Below are positions 46,675 through 57,014 of a stretch of 64,000 nt of DNA, piece after piece. The notes below the pieces were generated by a model. It made no database searches. It had not been told where the DNA came from and saw only the letters and a list, made by a program, of their open reading frames with translations. The first letter of the stretch is position 1. Every line of letters begins with the position of its first letter. This DNA comes from JAFGBI01 sp964454025. GTDB lineage: Bacteria; Myxococcota_A; Polyangia; Polyangiales; Polyangiaceae. A program made the translations under genes and the position numbers. The stretch is from the NCBI GenBank assembly GCA_964454025.1, contig CAYVRP010000032.1:1-64000 (forward strand), given 5' to 3'.

Positions 46675-47907
46675 ATGGGATCGCGACCCACCCGCTGGAT
46701 GGTCGTCGTCGGCGCCGCCGCCTTGGTGGCCGCGCACGCCGGCCCCGCTCTGGCCGCGTCCATCACGATCAACCCGAACCCTCAGCGTGAGCTGGGCGAG
46801 AACCACAGCGAGTCGATCGAGAAGCGGTACTACGTGACCCGGGCCGACTGCGTCTCGGACGACGCCTTCCTCTTCAGAGTCACCATCCGGGACGGCGGCA
46901 ACTATAACCTCGAGGTCTGGGCGTCCCAGAGCTCGGACTGCTCGACCTACAACGAGCGGAGGGCCAACGGGGTCGCGACCTGCTGGCGCGTATTCGCCGA
47001 GGACGCCAAGAACGACTCGTACACGATCCGCGTCCGCATGCAGGACATCGCGACCCTGGAGAGCAACGGCCGCGAGGTCGAGGGCCGGGGGACCGCCGAA
47101 GACTGCGAGCCCGGGGACCTCGCGACCGGGGGCATGAAGCTCAAGCTCTACTTCCTCCTCGTCAACGGTTCGGAGCTCGGCGGCACGGCTGCCACCTTCG
47201 ACACCGGCATCGATCTCACCGGCCCCGCGGCGCCCACGGGGATCGCGACCGAGGTGGCGGAGGACAAGCTCAAGGTGAGCTGGGAGATCACGGACAGCGA
47301 CGACTGGGCTGGCTACCGCATCTACTGCGCCTCCGCCGCCGACGCGGCCGCCGCAGGCGGGGCGTCGACGGGCGCTGGCGGTTCCCCCAGCGCGACCGGC
47401 GCGGCGCCGGGTGGCGGCATCCCCGGCGCGGCCGGCACGACGGCGAGCAACGGTGGTGTCGTGGGCGCGGCCGGCGCGAGCGGTGAGGCCACGAGCGCGG
47501 GCGGCTCGCCGACGGCAGCGGCGGGCGGGACGACGGGCACCGTGCAGGGCGCGTGCGACTTCGGCGTGCTGGTGCCCGGCACCATCCCTGACGACGCCTA
47601 CCAGTGCGGCGAAGGCGAAACCATCCTGGCGACCGAGGGGCTGGCCACGGGGCTAGCGGACGGAACCACCTTCGCGGTGGGGGTTTCCGGAGTGGATCTG
47701 CTCGGTAATCCTGGGCCCCTCTCGGACGTCGTGTGCGGGACACCCCAGCCCGTGACGACCTTCTTCGAGGCCTACCGCGAGGCCGGCGGCACCGCGGGCG
47801 GCGGCTTCTGCGCCTTCTCGCGGGCAAGGACGCCCGCTTCGTTCGGAGCGCTCTTCGCCGCGGCGACCTTGCTCGGCGCGCGGCGCCGGGGGCGATCGCG
47901 CGCATGA
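46675..47907 (+). CDS. FN3-like exported protein with interrupted domain and MYXO-CTERM-type tail
   Basis: Protein of 410 residues with a signal peptide ending PALAAS. A beta-rich N-terminal domain carries Cys residues. An FN3-like domain begins GPAAPTGIATEVAEDKLKVSW and DWAGYRIYCAS, is interrupted by about 75 residues of Gly/Ala-rich linker, then resumes with GACDFGVLVPG and TFAVGVSGVDLLGNPGPLS. The tail shows FCAF, a hydrophobic stretch and RRRGRSRA, a MYXO-CTERM-type signal. AAAGGAG precedes the ATG at 46675. The next gene, an outer-membrane barrel, overlaps by 4 bp, so the two may form one surface complex. Confidence 0.85.
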   Translation: MGSRPTRWMVVVGAAALVAAHAGPALAASITINPNPQRELGENHSESIEKRYYVTRADCVSDDAFLFRVTIRDGGNYNLEVWASQSSDCSTYNERRANGVATCWRVFAEDAKNDSYTIRVRMQDIATLESNGREVEGRGTAEDCEPGDLATGGMKLKLYFLLVNGSELGGTAATFDTGIDLTGPAAPTGIATEVAEDKLKVSWEITDSDDWAGYRIYCASAADAAAAGGASTGAGGSPSATGAAPGGGIPGAAGTTASNGGVVGAAGASGEATSAGGSPTAAAGGTTGTVQGACDFGVLVPGTIPDDAYQCGEGETILATEGLATGLADGTTFAVGVSGVDLLGNPGPLSDVVCGTPQPVTTFFEAYREAGGTAGGGFCAFSRARTPASFGALFAAATLLGARRRGRSRA

Positions 47908-48671
47908 GCTGGCGACGCATCGCGCCCGCCAACGCGGCGGCAATAGCGGTCGTCCTGGGGACGACGACGCCGGCCACCGCCCAGGGTGTGGACGAGTTCG
48001 GGCCCTACGGGGGGCTCGAGGACAGCTCGAGGCTGCAGTCACCGCAGCACATGGCCGTCGAGCTCCGCGTCGGGCCGTACTTCCCACGGATCGACGACTC
48101 GACCTCCGGGACGCCGTACGCCGACATCTTCGGGGACAAGCAGCGCTTCCTCGTCGGGGCCGAGTTCGACTACCAGGTCCTGCGTATCCCGGCCGTCGGT
48201 AGCCTCGGCCCCGGGGTGGGCATCGGCACCTTCTCCGCGAAGGCCAAGGCGCCGCTCGCCGACGGTTCGGGCGCGTCCGGTGAAGAAACCCGGCTCCGCG
48301 TCCTGCCCGCGCACCTCGTGGCAGTGCTGCGCGTCGATGTCCTGGCGCAGCGGACCAAGGTCCCCCTGGCTGCGTATGCCAAGGGGGGGCTGGGCTATGC
48401 CCTCTGGTGGGCGCGAGGCGAGCAGCACCTCGAGCGGGCCGACGGCGTCGTCGGCAAGGGCTCCTCCTACGGCTATCACTTGGCGGTCGGCGGGATGTTC
48501 CTGCTCGATTCCCTGGACCGCAACTCCGCGCTCGAGATGGACGCGACCACCGGGATCAACAGCGTCTACGCCTTCGGCGAGTTCGTGACGACCAGCCTCG
48601 ATGGCTTCGGGAGCGACCGGCTGAACGTCGGCGCCACCACCTGGATGGCCGGGATCGTCCTCGAGTTCTGA
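47904..48671 (+). CDS. Outer-membrane beta-barrel protein (MXAN_2562-like)
   Basis: Protein of 255 residues with a signal peptide (AVVLGTTTPATAQG). The mature part has alternating amphipathic strands (MAVELRVGPYFPRIDD, FLVGAEFDYQVLRIP, PLAAYAKGGLGYALWWARG) and ends in MAGIVLEF with terminal Phe. Length and start of the mature chain recall the myxobacterial MXAN_2562-type barrel family. It is translationally coupled to the preceding MYXO-CTERM-type protein (ATGA overlap). Confidence 0.82.
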   Translation: MSWRRIAPANAAAIAVVLGTTTPATAQGVDEFGPYGGLEDSSRLQSPQHMAVELRVGPYFPRIDDSTSGTPYADIFGDKQRFLVGAEFDYQVLRIPAVGSLGPGVGIGTFSAKAKAPLADGSGASGEETRLRVLPAHLVAVLRVDVLAQRTKVPLAAYAKGGLGYALWWARGEQHLERADGVVGKGSSYGYHLAVGGMFLLDSLDRNSALEMDATTGINSVYAFGEFVTTSLDGFGSDRLNVGATTWMAGIVLEF

Positions 48672-48725
48672 AACCGCGGCAGCACCGCGCGGGTCGCCGG
48701 CTTGGTCCCGCCGCGTGGGCGGTGG

Positions 48726-49586
48726 TCAGCGGGCGCCGAGGAGTCGGCGGAGATGCTTCCGCTCCCACTCGAGGGCGCGTTCGTACTGCCGGAACTCCGC
48801 CTCACGGCGGAGGAATTCCGCGGAGTGCAGCACCAGGCGCCCCCGGCGAAGCTCCCCCGGAAAGAGGTGGTGTAACAGCTCGTGGAACACGATGTACGCG
48901 ACGAAGTAGCGGGGCACCCACTCCTGGTCGAGCGCGGGGTGCACCCGAATGAGGCGCTCGGCTGCGCTGTAGCTCCCGAGCTTGATGGCCGTCCGGTGAT
49001 CGCCCCGGGGCCGGGAGCGCCTTCCCCAGGTGATCAGGACGTCCGTGACGCTCGACCCGAAGTACTGGTCGTTGACCCGACCGAGGATCTCGACCAGATC
49101 GTGGGCGCGGCCGCGCGTGTGGAGCGGACCGCGCACCTTCCGGGACGCCCGGATCCGGTGGCTGTTCTGCTGGATGAACTCACCGACACGTTGAGAGGCC
49201 TCCCGAGCGTCCTCCCGGACATAGCGGACGAGGGCGTCCAGCACGTCGTCCGGAGCGCCAAGGAACATCATGTGAACCCGGAGCCGAAGGGTTTCCCCGA
49301 CCTCGGCGTAGGTGACCATTCGGCGGCGGTTGTCAGTGATGGCGAGCTGGATCGGGCGGGAGAACGCCGCGGCGAAGCGCCGCTCGAGCGCCTGGCGTGC
49401 CCCCTCGTGTACGAAGATCTGGGGGCCCTTGCTGGCGAAGGGGAGCGAGAGCTGGGCGACGCGAGGGTCGGGCAGGCGGACCGCCGCCGGCGCCATGCGC
49501 GGGACGAGCGACGAGGCCCGGAGCGCCCGGCGGGGGCCGATCCGACCCGACGCCGGCAACCAGTTGCGGCTCGTCCTGAACGGCAT
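48726..49586 (-). CDS. SprT-like zinc metallopeptidase
   Basis: Protein of 286 residues. The core runs from VNDQYFGSSVTDVLITWG through SAAERLIRVHPALDQEWVP to the metal motif VFHELLHHLFPGE (HExxH). SprT-like proteins include DNA-protein crosslink proteases, but this one has no obvious Cys zinc-ribbon at the C-terminus, which ends in an Arg/Glu helix. The N-terminal 100 residues are unusual for the family, with arginine-rich and helical segments. The function is therefore open. It is adjacent to recA, on the same strand and downstream of it. Confidence 0.82.
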   Translation of the reverse strand: MPFRTSRNWLPASGRIGPRRALRASSLVPRMAPAAVRLPDPRVAQLSLPFASKGPQIFVHEGARQALERRFAAAFSRPIQLAITDNRRRMVTYAEVGETLRLRVHMMFLGAPDDVLDALVRYVREDAREASQRVGEFIQQNSHRIRASRKVRGPLHTRGRAHDLVEILGRVNDQYFGSSVTDVLITWGRRSRPRGDHRTAIKLGSYSAAERLIRVHPALDQEWVPRYFVAYIVFHELLHHLFPGELRRGRLVLHSAEFLRREAEFRQYERALEWERKHLRRLLGAR

Positions 49587-49920
49587 GGATCACCTGCCGC
49601 TGGGGTTATGGGACGGGGTCATGGGCGTCAAGGCAAGGGAACTTTCACCTTGTTTTTCGCACTCTTATGTTAGCTTTCGGCAACTTCTGCCGCAGCCTTC
49701 CTAACCCCGCGAACGGGCACGGCTAACCGCCCTCGGCGGGGACAAACGGCCCCCTGCGAGGGGCGGAACCCCCGCGCCCGACCCCAAGCTTGTCCCGACC
49801 GACTCAACCACTTTTCCCGAGCTTGTCCACAGGGGCTACCGGGTGGCTGGAGAGGCCGGCGGACTCGAGGAAAGACAGGTCCCGCTCGCCCAGCCGAAGG
49901 TAGCGGTGGGATGACGGTCC
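49587..49920. other. Intergenic region between recA and sprT-like gene, 334 bp
   Basis: No gene supported. A patch near 49640-49680 is richer in A+T than its surroundings and may carry the promoter of the sprT-like gene. A sequence TTGTCCACA at about 49823 resembles a DnaA box but stands alone. Confidence 0.45.
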
Positions 49921-51069
<1,149 letters not shown>

Positions 51070-51211
51070 TCGGTCTGGCTCCTGCCCGACGAGGGGTAGC
51101 GTCGCGCGGGCTCGGGGGCGTGACGGCGGCCAGGCGCGAGGCTGGGGCATACCTCGCACCAAGGGCCTGGAGAGAGCCCGCAGGTTGACACAAGTCGTGC
51201 CGTCTTGCCGC

Positions 51212-51240
51212 GTAATACTGCGCGGCTGTTCAGATGTCAA
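51212..51240 (-). promoter_or_regulatory. recA promoter, sigma-70 type
   Basis: On the minus strand, TTGACA (51235-51240) and TATTAC (51212-51217) are separated by exactly 17 bp, a near-perfect housekeeping promoter about 140 bp upstream of recA. The spacer begins TCTGAACAG. TTGACA/TGTCAA occurs inverted around 51185-51190 and 51235-51240, making a 56-bp interrupted palindrome that could bind a regulator. Confidence 0.75.
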
Positions 51241-51318
51241 TCCTTTGGACTGACGTTGTGGCCCGTTCGGACCAGGGCCTCCGGCGCGAGAGATCGGCGA
51301 CGACGCGGCAGCAAGAGG

Positions 51319-52545
51319 TCAGCGCGGGCCAGTCGCCACCGCTTCGCCCTGGGCGAGCGCCCCGGAGGGTTCCTTGAAGGGAACGCGAGCGGCCGGGCGT
51401 GCGGAGCCGGGCGGCGGAGCCGCCGGGCGCGCGGCGCACGCGACCATCAAGTCCTGGCCGGGCGACACCGCCGCCCCGCGTGACCAGGCGAGGCCGAGCC
51501 CCAATCCCACGAGCAAGCCGGCGCAGCCCGTAGCGAAGGCCAGGATCGGAGCGCCGCGTTGCGCCGCGGAACGTCGCAGGAGATCTCGGGTCCGGACTCC
51601 CGCGCTGGCAAGGACCGCCTCGGCCCGAGGCCCGAGACGGTCGGTGACCCGTCGCTGCGGCGCCAGAAGCGCCCGTGACCCACCGACCGCCAGACGCCGC
51701 CCCACCTTCTCCAGCCGCTCGGCCACCTCGAGGGTCGAGCGGAACCGCTGCTCGGGGTCCTTGACGAGGCACCCTTCGACGGCCTCCGCGAGCGCTCGAT
51801 CCACCCCGGGCAGGGCCTCGACCAGCGGCGAGTGAGGCTGGGAGATGATGGCCAGCAGCACTGCATGCTGGGTGCGGGCCCGGAACGGGACCATGCCCGT
51901 GAGGGACTGGTAGAGAAGCACCCCGAGCGACCAGACATCCGTGCGCGCGTCCACCGCCTCGGCACCGGCGGCCTGCTCCGGGCTCATGTAGGCGGGGGAG
52001 CCGAGCAGGCTTCCGGACAGCGTGACCGGATGCAGGGCGTTCTCCGGTTCGTCGATCTTGCTGACACCGAAGTCCAGGATCTTCGGGCGCGGGAGCGAGC
52101 CGTCCGCCGACCGCACCAGGAAGACGTTCGCGCTGGACAGATCGCGGTGGCAGACCCCACTCGCGTGCGCCGCGGCGAGGCCCCGCGCCACCTCCGCGAA
52201 GATCGCGCAGGTTTCGAGCGGAGCGAGGCGGGTTTCTCGGGCGAGGCGCTCGGAGAGGGGCTCGCCCCGGAGCAGCTCCATGACCAGGTACGGTCGTCCG
52301 TCGGAAACCGCGCCGGCGTCGAACACGCGGATGATGGCCGGGTGTTGGACCCGGGCCGTCGCGCGAGCCTCCCGCACGACCCGCAGGCGGGCCTCGGCGT
52401 TGCGCGCGAGAGACGGCAGGAGGATCTTGACCGCGACCTCGCACCGCGTGCGCTCGTGGCCCGCCTCCCAGACTTCCCCCATGCCGCCGGAGGCGAGGCG
52501 GCGCGTGAGTCGGTATTTCTTGGACAGGACGTCCCCGGGCTCCAC
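51319..52545 (-). CDS. Ser/Thr protein kinase with C-terminal membrane helix
   Basis: Protein of 408 residues if started at GTG 52545, which gives the common myxobacterial opening EPGDVLSKKYRL just ahead of the kinase fold. Visible motifs are ASGGMGEVW, VAVKILLP, HRDLSSANV (Ser in place of the usual Lys, a variant frequent in myxobacterial kinases), LDFGVSK and GSPAYMSPEQ. A membrane helix (PILAFATGCAGLLVGLGLGLA) leads to a short Pro/Ala-rich exterior. An ATG at 52641 would add 32 residues of poor composition. It is upstream of recA on the same strand but separated from it by 249 bp with a promoter. Confidence 0.88.
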   Translation of the reverse strand: MEPGDVLSKKYRLTRRLASGGMGEVWEAGHERTRCEVAVKILLPSLARNAEARLRVVREARATARVQHPAIIRVFDAGAVSDGRPYLVMELLRGEPLSERLARETRLAPLETCAIFAEVARGLAAAHASGVCHRDLSSANVFLVRSADGSLPRPKILDFGVSKIDEPENALHPVTLSGSLLGSPAYMSPEQAAGAEAVDARTDVWSLGVLLYQSLTGMVPFRARTQHAVLLAIISQPHSPLVEALPGVDRALAEAVEGCLVKDPEQRFRSTLEVAERLEKVGRRLAVGGSRALLAPQRRVTDRLGPRAEAVLASAGVRTRDLLRRSAAQRGAPILAFATGCAGLLVGLGLGLAWSRGAAVSPGQDLMVACAARPAAPPPGSARPAARVPFKEPSGALAQGEAVATGPR

Positions 52546-52840
52546 GGCGCGAATGGTCCACGACACCGCGGGCTTCGGCCAAGGAAGTGGGGCAAGCGGA
52601 GCGGCCCGGCGGCCGGCGCCCCGCGGGGTTCCCACTGCCATGCGACCCAGCGCCGTCCAACCTTGCAACCCGGCCACCTCTGCCCGCGCGCCGATCCCAG
52701 TCGCCAACGTCAACGACGTCGGTCCGAGCGCCTCCACCCCCCCCGGGAGGTGGCATGGGGAGCGACACCGCGCCCGAAAGCCGCGCCCGGCGAGGGGTTC
52801 AGGTGCTCGATCTCACACGGAATTGACGCTGTCTGCCGCT

Positions 52841-53992
52841 CTAGGAGCGACGGACGGCGCCGGTGAGCTGGGCCTGCTGCTGCTGGAGAAACTGCGCCAC
52901 CATCCGGGAGCGCTCGATCGCGAACTGCTTCACCTGGGCGTTCTGCGAGCCCGCCAGGGCATTGAGCAGCTTGGTGACCCGTTCGATGTCCCGTAGCTCG
53001 AACAGGGCCTGGAAGTAGTTGTTCGCGAGCCGCACGTCGCGCGCCATCAGCGACTCGGCCGGGCGCAATATCTCGACCACCTTCTGCAGCTCCCCCTTCT
53101 GGCCGTAGAGCGCCGAGAGGCAGACGAGCGCGAGCGGGTCGCGAGGATTGCGATCGACCGCCCGCTGGGCGAAACCGAGCGCCCGGTCCCGGGTGTCCTC
53201 GGAGCCGGAGTAGAAGCCCTGGAGGGCCACGAAGGGCGCCGCGCTCTTCTTGTTGGGCTCGGCCGCGGCGAGCTCCTCGACGGCGGCGATCGCCGCGGCC
53301 TCTCCGTCGCGATCGCGCACCTGCGTGTACAGGTATGCCCAGGCATCGACGCTGTTTGGATCGATGTGGATGGCCCGCTCGATCATCGTGCGCTCGCCGG
53401 CGAGGTCGTCCTTGGCCTTGAGCACCTTGGCCAGATGCAGCGACGGCAGCGGGTTCTCCGGCAGCAAGTTCTGGGCGCCGCGCAAGGTGCCCTCGGCGTC
53501 ATCCCACTTCTCCTGGTTGAGCTGGGCAATACCGAGCCCGAGCCAGTCGTCACCGGTTCCCCCGTTGGCAACGACCTTGCCCAGCACCTTCTCGGCCTTC
53601 TCGTGCCGGCCGTACTTCATCAGCTCCTGCGCGTAGAGGCGACCGCGGTTCAGGTCGTCCTTGTTCTCCTGCCAGTGCTTCTCGAGGCCCGCGAGCAGAT
53701 CCTCGAGACCAATCGCGACCGGACGCCCCTCGGCGTCCTGGACCTGCACCGCAGGGCCGTTGAAGCCGAGCAGCTTCCACATCTGGTCGACCTCCAGCGC
53801 GACCGGACCCTTCGCGAGCTGCGCAAGCAGTTCGTCGCTGGGCTTGGCCATCGGGATCACGACCAGCGCGTTGCCGGGGACGCCGCCGGGGAACGCGCTG
53901 ACGGGGGCCACGATGGCAGCCCCCCCCTGGAGCTGGAGGTTGGTCCCCTGAGGAGCGTTGGGCTTCGCAGGCAAGGGCTTGGGTTGACTCAT
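52841..53992 (-). CDS. TPR-repeat protein
   Basis: Cytoplasmic protein of 383 residues; no signal peptide. Residues about 110-370 are built of TPR-like helix pairs (RGRLYAQELMKYGRHEKAEKVLGKVV, WLGLGIAQLNQEKWDDAEGTL, PLPSLHLAKVLKAKDDLAGERTMIERAIHIDP). The N-terminal 100 residues have a Pro/Gln stretch, then a conserved-looking FNGPAVQVQDAEGRPVA segment. It is likely a scaffold for another complex; partner unknown. GGAGAG lies upstream of ATG 53992. Confidence 0.82.
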   Translation of the reverse strand: MSQPKPLPAKPNAPQGTNLQLQGGAAIVAPVSAFPGGVPGNALVVIPMAKPSDELLAQLAKGPVALEVDQMWKLLGFNGPAVQVQDAEGRPVAIGLEDLLAGLEKHWQENKDDLNRGRLYAQELMKYGRHEKAEKVLGKVVANGGTGDDWLGLGIAQLNQEKWDDAEGTLRGAQNLLPENPLPSLHLAKVLKAKDDLAGERTMIERAIHIDPNSVDAWAYLYTQVRDRDGEAAAIAAVEELAAAEPNKKSAAPFVALQGFYSGSEDTRDRALGFAQRAVDRNPRDPLALVCLSALYGQKGELQKVVEILRPAESLMARDVRLANNYFQALFELRDIERVTKLLNALAGSQNAQVKQFAIERSRMVAQFLQQQQAQLTGAVRRS

Positions 53993-54263
53993 GACGTGTC
54001 TCTCCGAGACTCCGCGGGCGCGCGGGTCGCGAGCGGTTCGCAGCGCCGACACGAACGGAAGGCCGGCAAGCTAGCAGCCAGAAATACGGGGGGCAACACC
54101 GCCGTCACCGGTGCCCGTTGGAACACCGGGGCAGCGCGGGCGCCGGCGGGCCGACGTCGGCGACACCGGCCCCGCGGGCCCGCCTCCGACGAGGGGCACT
54201 CAGCCCCGGGGCCGATGGCGGTGGAGCAACCCGCGGGCTATAGGAATGCTCCGACTTCGTAGC

Positions 54264-55400
54264 ATGACCGCGATCTACGTCCTCCTCGGCGTCCTCGGCC
54301 TCGCGCTCCTCATCGTCGTGCACGAGGCCGGGCACCTGGTGGTCGCGCGGGCGTTCGGGATGCGCGTCGTGCGCTTCAGCATCGGGATCGGTCCCGTGCT
54401 CTGGCAGCACCGCCCCCGCGGCAGCGAGACGATCTACCAAGTCGCGCTGATCCCGTTCCTCGCCTACGTCCAGATCGCGGGGCTCAACCCCTACGAGGAA
54501 GTCGACCCGGACGATCGCACGAGCTACGCGAACGCCGCGCTGCTGGCGCGAATCTCCACCATCTTCGCCGGGCCGCTGGCCAACTACCTGTTCGCGTCGG
54601 TCCTGTTCTTCGCGGCGGTGACGGTAGCGGGCGGCAAGCTGGAGCCCTCGCTCGAGATCAAGGTCCTGCCCGGCCGTCCCGCCGCCGCCGCCGGAATGCA
54701 GGACGGCGATCGCATCATCGCCGTCTCGGGCCAGGCGCTGCGTGACTGGGACCACATGCGTGACGTGGTACGCGCGCATCCCGACGAACCGATCGAGGTG
54801 ACAGTCCGTCGCGGAGATCGAACTCACGTCCTGACGGTGACGCCGCGCTTCGACGCGGAGACAGGAGGAGGCCTGATCGGCGTCTCCTCGGCGCGGGAGG
54901 AACGGATCCCGCTCTCGCTCGTCGAGGCCGTGACCTACTCGCTCGTCAAGCCGCCGCTGGTGGTCAAGGCGACCGTGGTGTCGCTGGTGGAATTGGTGAC
55001 GGGACGGCAGAAGGCGGAACTGATGGGCCCGGTGGGGATCGCGCAGACGACGGGCCGCGCCGCCCAGGCGGGCTGGGACACCTTCTTCCTCTGGCTCGGC
55101 ATCCTGAGCGCCTACTTCGGGGCGTTCAACCTCTTCCCATTCCCGGGGCTCGACGGGGGGCGCCTGATCTTCCTGGTTTACGAGGCCGTGACCCGCCGTC
55201 GCCCCGACGCCCGCGTCGAGGCGCACGTCCACGCCGTCGGCCTCATCGTCCTCCTCGCGCTGATCGCGGTGGTGACGGTGTCGGACTTCCGTCGCATCGT
55301 CACGGGGAGCCCGGAGCCGGGCGACGCCGCGCCCAGCCCGAGCGCCGCCGCGTCCACTCCGGATCGGGCGGCGCCGACGCCGTCACGCGCCGCACCTTGA
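54264..55400 (+). CDS. rseP: Site-2 intramembrane metalloprotease RseP
   Basis: Protein of 378 residues. The first helix carries the zinc motif VVHEAGHLVVA. A PDZ domain at about 145-215 has SLEIKVLPGRPAAAAGMQDGD. The C-terminal helix has FNLFPFPGLDGGRL, the third metal-binding Asp. It would cleave anti-sigma factors or signal-peptide remnants in the membrane. RseP homologues usually carry two PDZ domains; only one is evident here. An ATG six codons upstream is an alternative start. It ends in an Ala/Pro/Ser-rich tail and is followed 51 bp later by an LpxC-like gene. Confidence 0.93.
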   Translation: MTAIYVLLGVLGLALLIVVHEAGHLVVARAFGMRVVRFSIGIGPVLWQHRPRGSETIYQVALIPFLAYVQIAGLNPYEEVDPDDRTSYANAALLARISTIFAGPLANYLFASVLFFAAVTVAGGKLEPSLEIKVLPGRPAAAAGMQDGDRIIAVSGQALRDWDHMRDVVRAHPDEPIEVTVRRGDRTHVLTVTPRFDAETGGGLIGVSSAREERIPLSLVEAVTYSLVKPPLVVKATVVSLVELVTGRQKAELMGPVGIAQTTGRAAQAGWDTFFLWLGILSAYFGAFNLFPFPGLDGGRLIFLVYEAVTRRRPDARVEAHVHAVGLIVLLALIAVVTVSDFRRIVTGSPEPGDAAPSPSAAASTPDRAAPTPSRAAP

Positions 55401-55451
55401 CGCGCCCGACGCGCGCGTGAAAAACCGTCACGACGCACGGAGGTCGGTCGA

Positions 55452-56237
55452 TTGGGCGTCGAGCGAGTGACCTTCACGGCGCGAGGACTCCGCACCGGCG
55501 AGCTGGGGACGATCCGCCTGAGCCGGGTGCGCGGTCCCGTCGTGTTCTCCGTCGGGGCGGTGGAGCTCGACCGGGAGGCGATCGAGCTCGCGGGGGGGCC
55601 GGGGGGATCGAGCGCGACGGCGGGGGGGCAGCCCCTGACCGGACTCGAACGGGTCCTGGCGGCGCTCGCGGGAATGTCCGTGCACTCCGGCGTCGAGGTG
55701 CACCTGGTCGGCCCCGAGCTGCCGGTGCTCGACGCCGGGGGGCTCGAGATCGCGTTGGGCCTCCGAGCGCTCGCGGCACCGCGTGATCGACCGCGGCTGC
55801 GCGTGATCCAGTCGGGCGAAATCCTCGCCGCTCGCGCCCGCTACTCGTTCGAGCCACGACCCACGGTCGAGGTCGTCGCGGAGGTCGACGGCCCGAACGG
55901 GACCCGGGAGCGGGCGGAGTGGGACGGCTCCCGCGCCAGCTTCCTCACCCGGGTGGCGGCCCGACCGCTGCAGATCGGCGGGGTGGAGGGGGTTCGGGCT
56001 CTCGCCGGGAGCGCGCTCCCCGAGCCTGAGGGAGAGCCATCGTCGTTGCTGGGCACGCGCCAGGGGGGACGGGAGGACGCGCGGGGCGCCCTGCTGCGAC
56101 TCCTCGCAGATCTGTACCGCTTCGGGGGTCCCCCGCTCGGTCGGGTGGTCGCGCGGCGCCCCGACCATGCGGTGAGCCGGCACGCGCTCACGCAAGGGCT
56201 GGCGTTCGGGCTGCTCGAGCGGTTGCCGCCCGTCTGA
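55452..56237 (+). CDS. LpxC-like protein lacking most zinc ligands
   Basis: Protein of 261 residues resembling UDP-3-O-acyl-GlcNAc deacetylase over its full length (GLERVLAALAGMSVHSGVEVH, GPELPVLDAGG, LADLYRFGGPPLGRVVAR, DHAVSRHAL). The catalytic Glu aligns (Glu66), but the first zinc His is Arg67 and, by right-aligned comparison with the E. coli RHKMLDAIGDL motif, the second His is Gly and the zinc Asp is Arg; the late His before Ala-Val (about 239) is kept. It is therefore probably not a functional deacetylase. Start is TTG 55452 with GGAGG at ideal spacing. It lies next to rseP. Confidence 0.75.
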   Translation: MGVERVTFTARGLRTGELGTIRLSRVRGPVVFSVGAVELDREAIELAGGPGGSSATAGGQPLTGLERVLAALAGMSVHSGVEVHLVGPELPVLDAGGLEIALGLRALAAPRDRPRLRVIQSGEILAARARYSFEPRPTVEVVAEVDGPNGTRERAEWDGSRASFLTRVAARPLQIGGVEGVRALAGSALPEPEGEPSSLLGTRQGGREDARGALLRLLADLYRFGGPPLGRVVARRPDHAVSRHALTQGLAFGLLERLPPV

Positions 56238-56298
56238 CGGAGCCGCGTGCGGGACCCCGGGCGCGGAACGGCCCCGGATCTCTGGTAGAATCCTCCCC

Positions 56299-56943
56299 GT
56301 GAGGAGCTGCGTTCGTATTCGCTCCCTGCCGGTCGTGCTGGCGCTCGCCGCCGCGGCGTGCGCGGCGCCCACGATCAGCCTCCGCGAAGGTGCCCGCGAG
56401 TACGTCGCCGACGACTACGAGTCGGTCCTCAAGACCTGGACCCGCGAGAAGCGCCTGATCAGCGTCCGCGAGTTCGACAACGTGCTCACGGCGACCGCCA
56501 CCTTCGAGTCCTGGGACTTCCGCTGGGCCTACGTGGTGCGCTACGCCGAGGACTACCGGCTCACGGTCGATCAGCGACGGCAGCTGCTGGAGGTGTCGCT
56601 GGCCGAGACGCGGGAGTTTCATCAGTTCTACGTGGCGCGCTACGCCAAGCGCCCCCGGTGGTCGGATCTCACCGCCGATGACCCCGCCTGGATCGTCCGC
56701 CTGATCGACGAACTCGGCAACGAGACGGCGCCCACCAAGATCGAGCCCGTCGAGAAGCCGGGCGCCATCGAGCTCACCTACTTCCCCTACACGACGCCGT
56801 GGCGCCGGGTGTTCCGGATCCGCTTCCGCACCGTACGCCCCGACGGGCAGCCGACGATCTCGCCGCTCTCCCGGTGGTTCGGCCTGCGGTTCGCTGGAGC
56901 GCAGGGCCACGACGAGCTCACCTGGGTCGTGGCGACCGACTGA
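56299..56943 (+). CDS. Predicted lipoprotein of unknown function
   Basis: Protein of 214 residues with a hydrophobic N-terminus and a Cys (LAAAACAAP) consistent with lipidation. The rest mixes helical segments (YVADDYESVLKTWTREKRLI, RRQLLEVSLAETREFHQFYVARY) and beta strands (AIELTYFPYTTPWRRVFRIRF). I recognise no domain. The start is GTG 56299. The composition and codon choice look like its neighbours. It converges on the next gene. Confidence 0.75.
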   Translation: MRSCVRIRSLPVVLALAAAACAAPTISLREGAREYVADDYESVLKTWTREKRLISVREFDNVLTATATFESWDFRWAYVVRYAEDYRLTVDQRRQLLEVSLAETREFHQFYVARYAKRPRWSDLTADDPAWIVRLIDELGNETAPTKIEPVEKPGAIELTYFPYTTPWRRVFRIRFRTVRPDGQPTISPLSRWFGLRFAGAQGHDELTWVVATD

Positions 56944-57014
56944 GCGCCGCCGCGTGGCGGCTTGGCGCGGCGCCGCGGCGCGCGCGATCGGAACCAGCTC
57001 CGGAATCCACCGCC

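Noticed and set aside
49823..49831. TTGTCCACA resembling a DnaA box
   Set aside because: A single site without clustered boxes or an AT-rich unwinding region does not support an origin.
55428..56372. Minus-strand frame opposite the LpxC-like gene
   Set aside because: The plus-strand frame has LpxC-like motifs and a ribosome site; the minus frame has neither.
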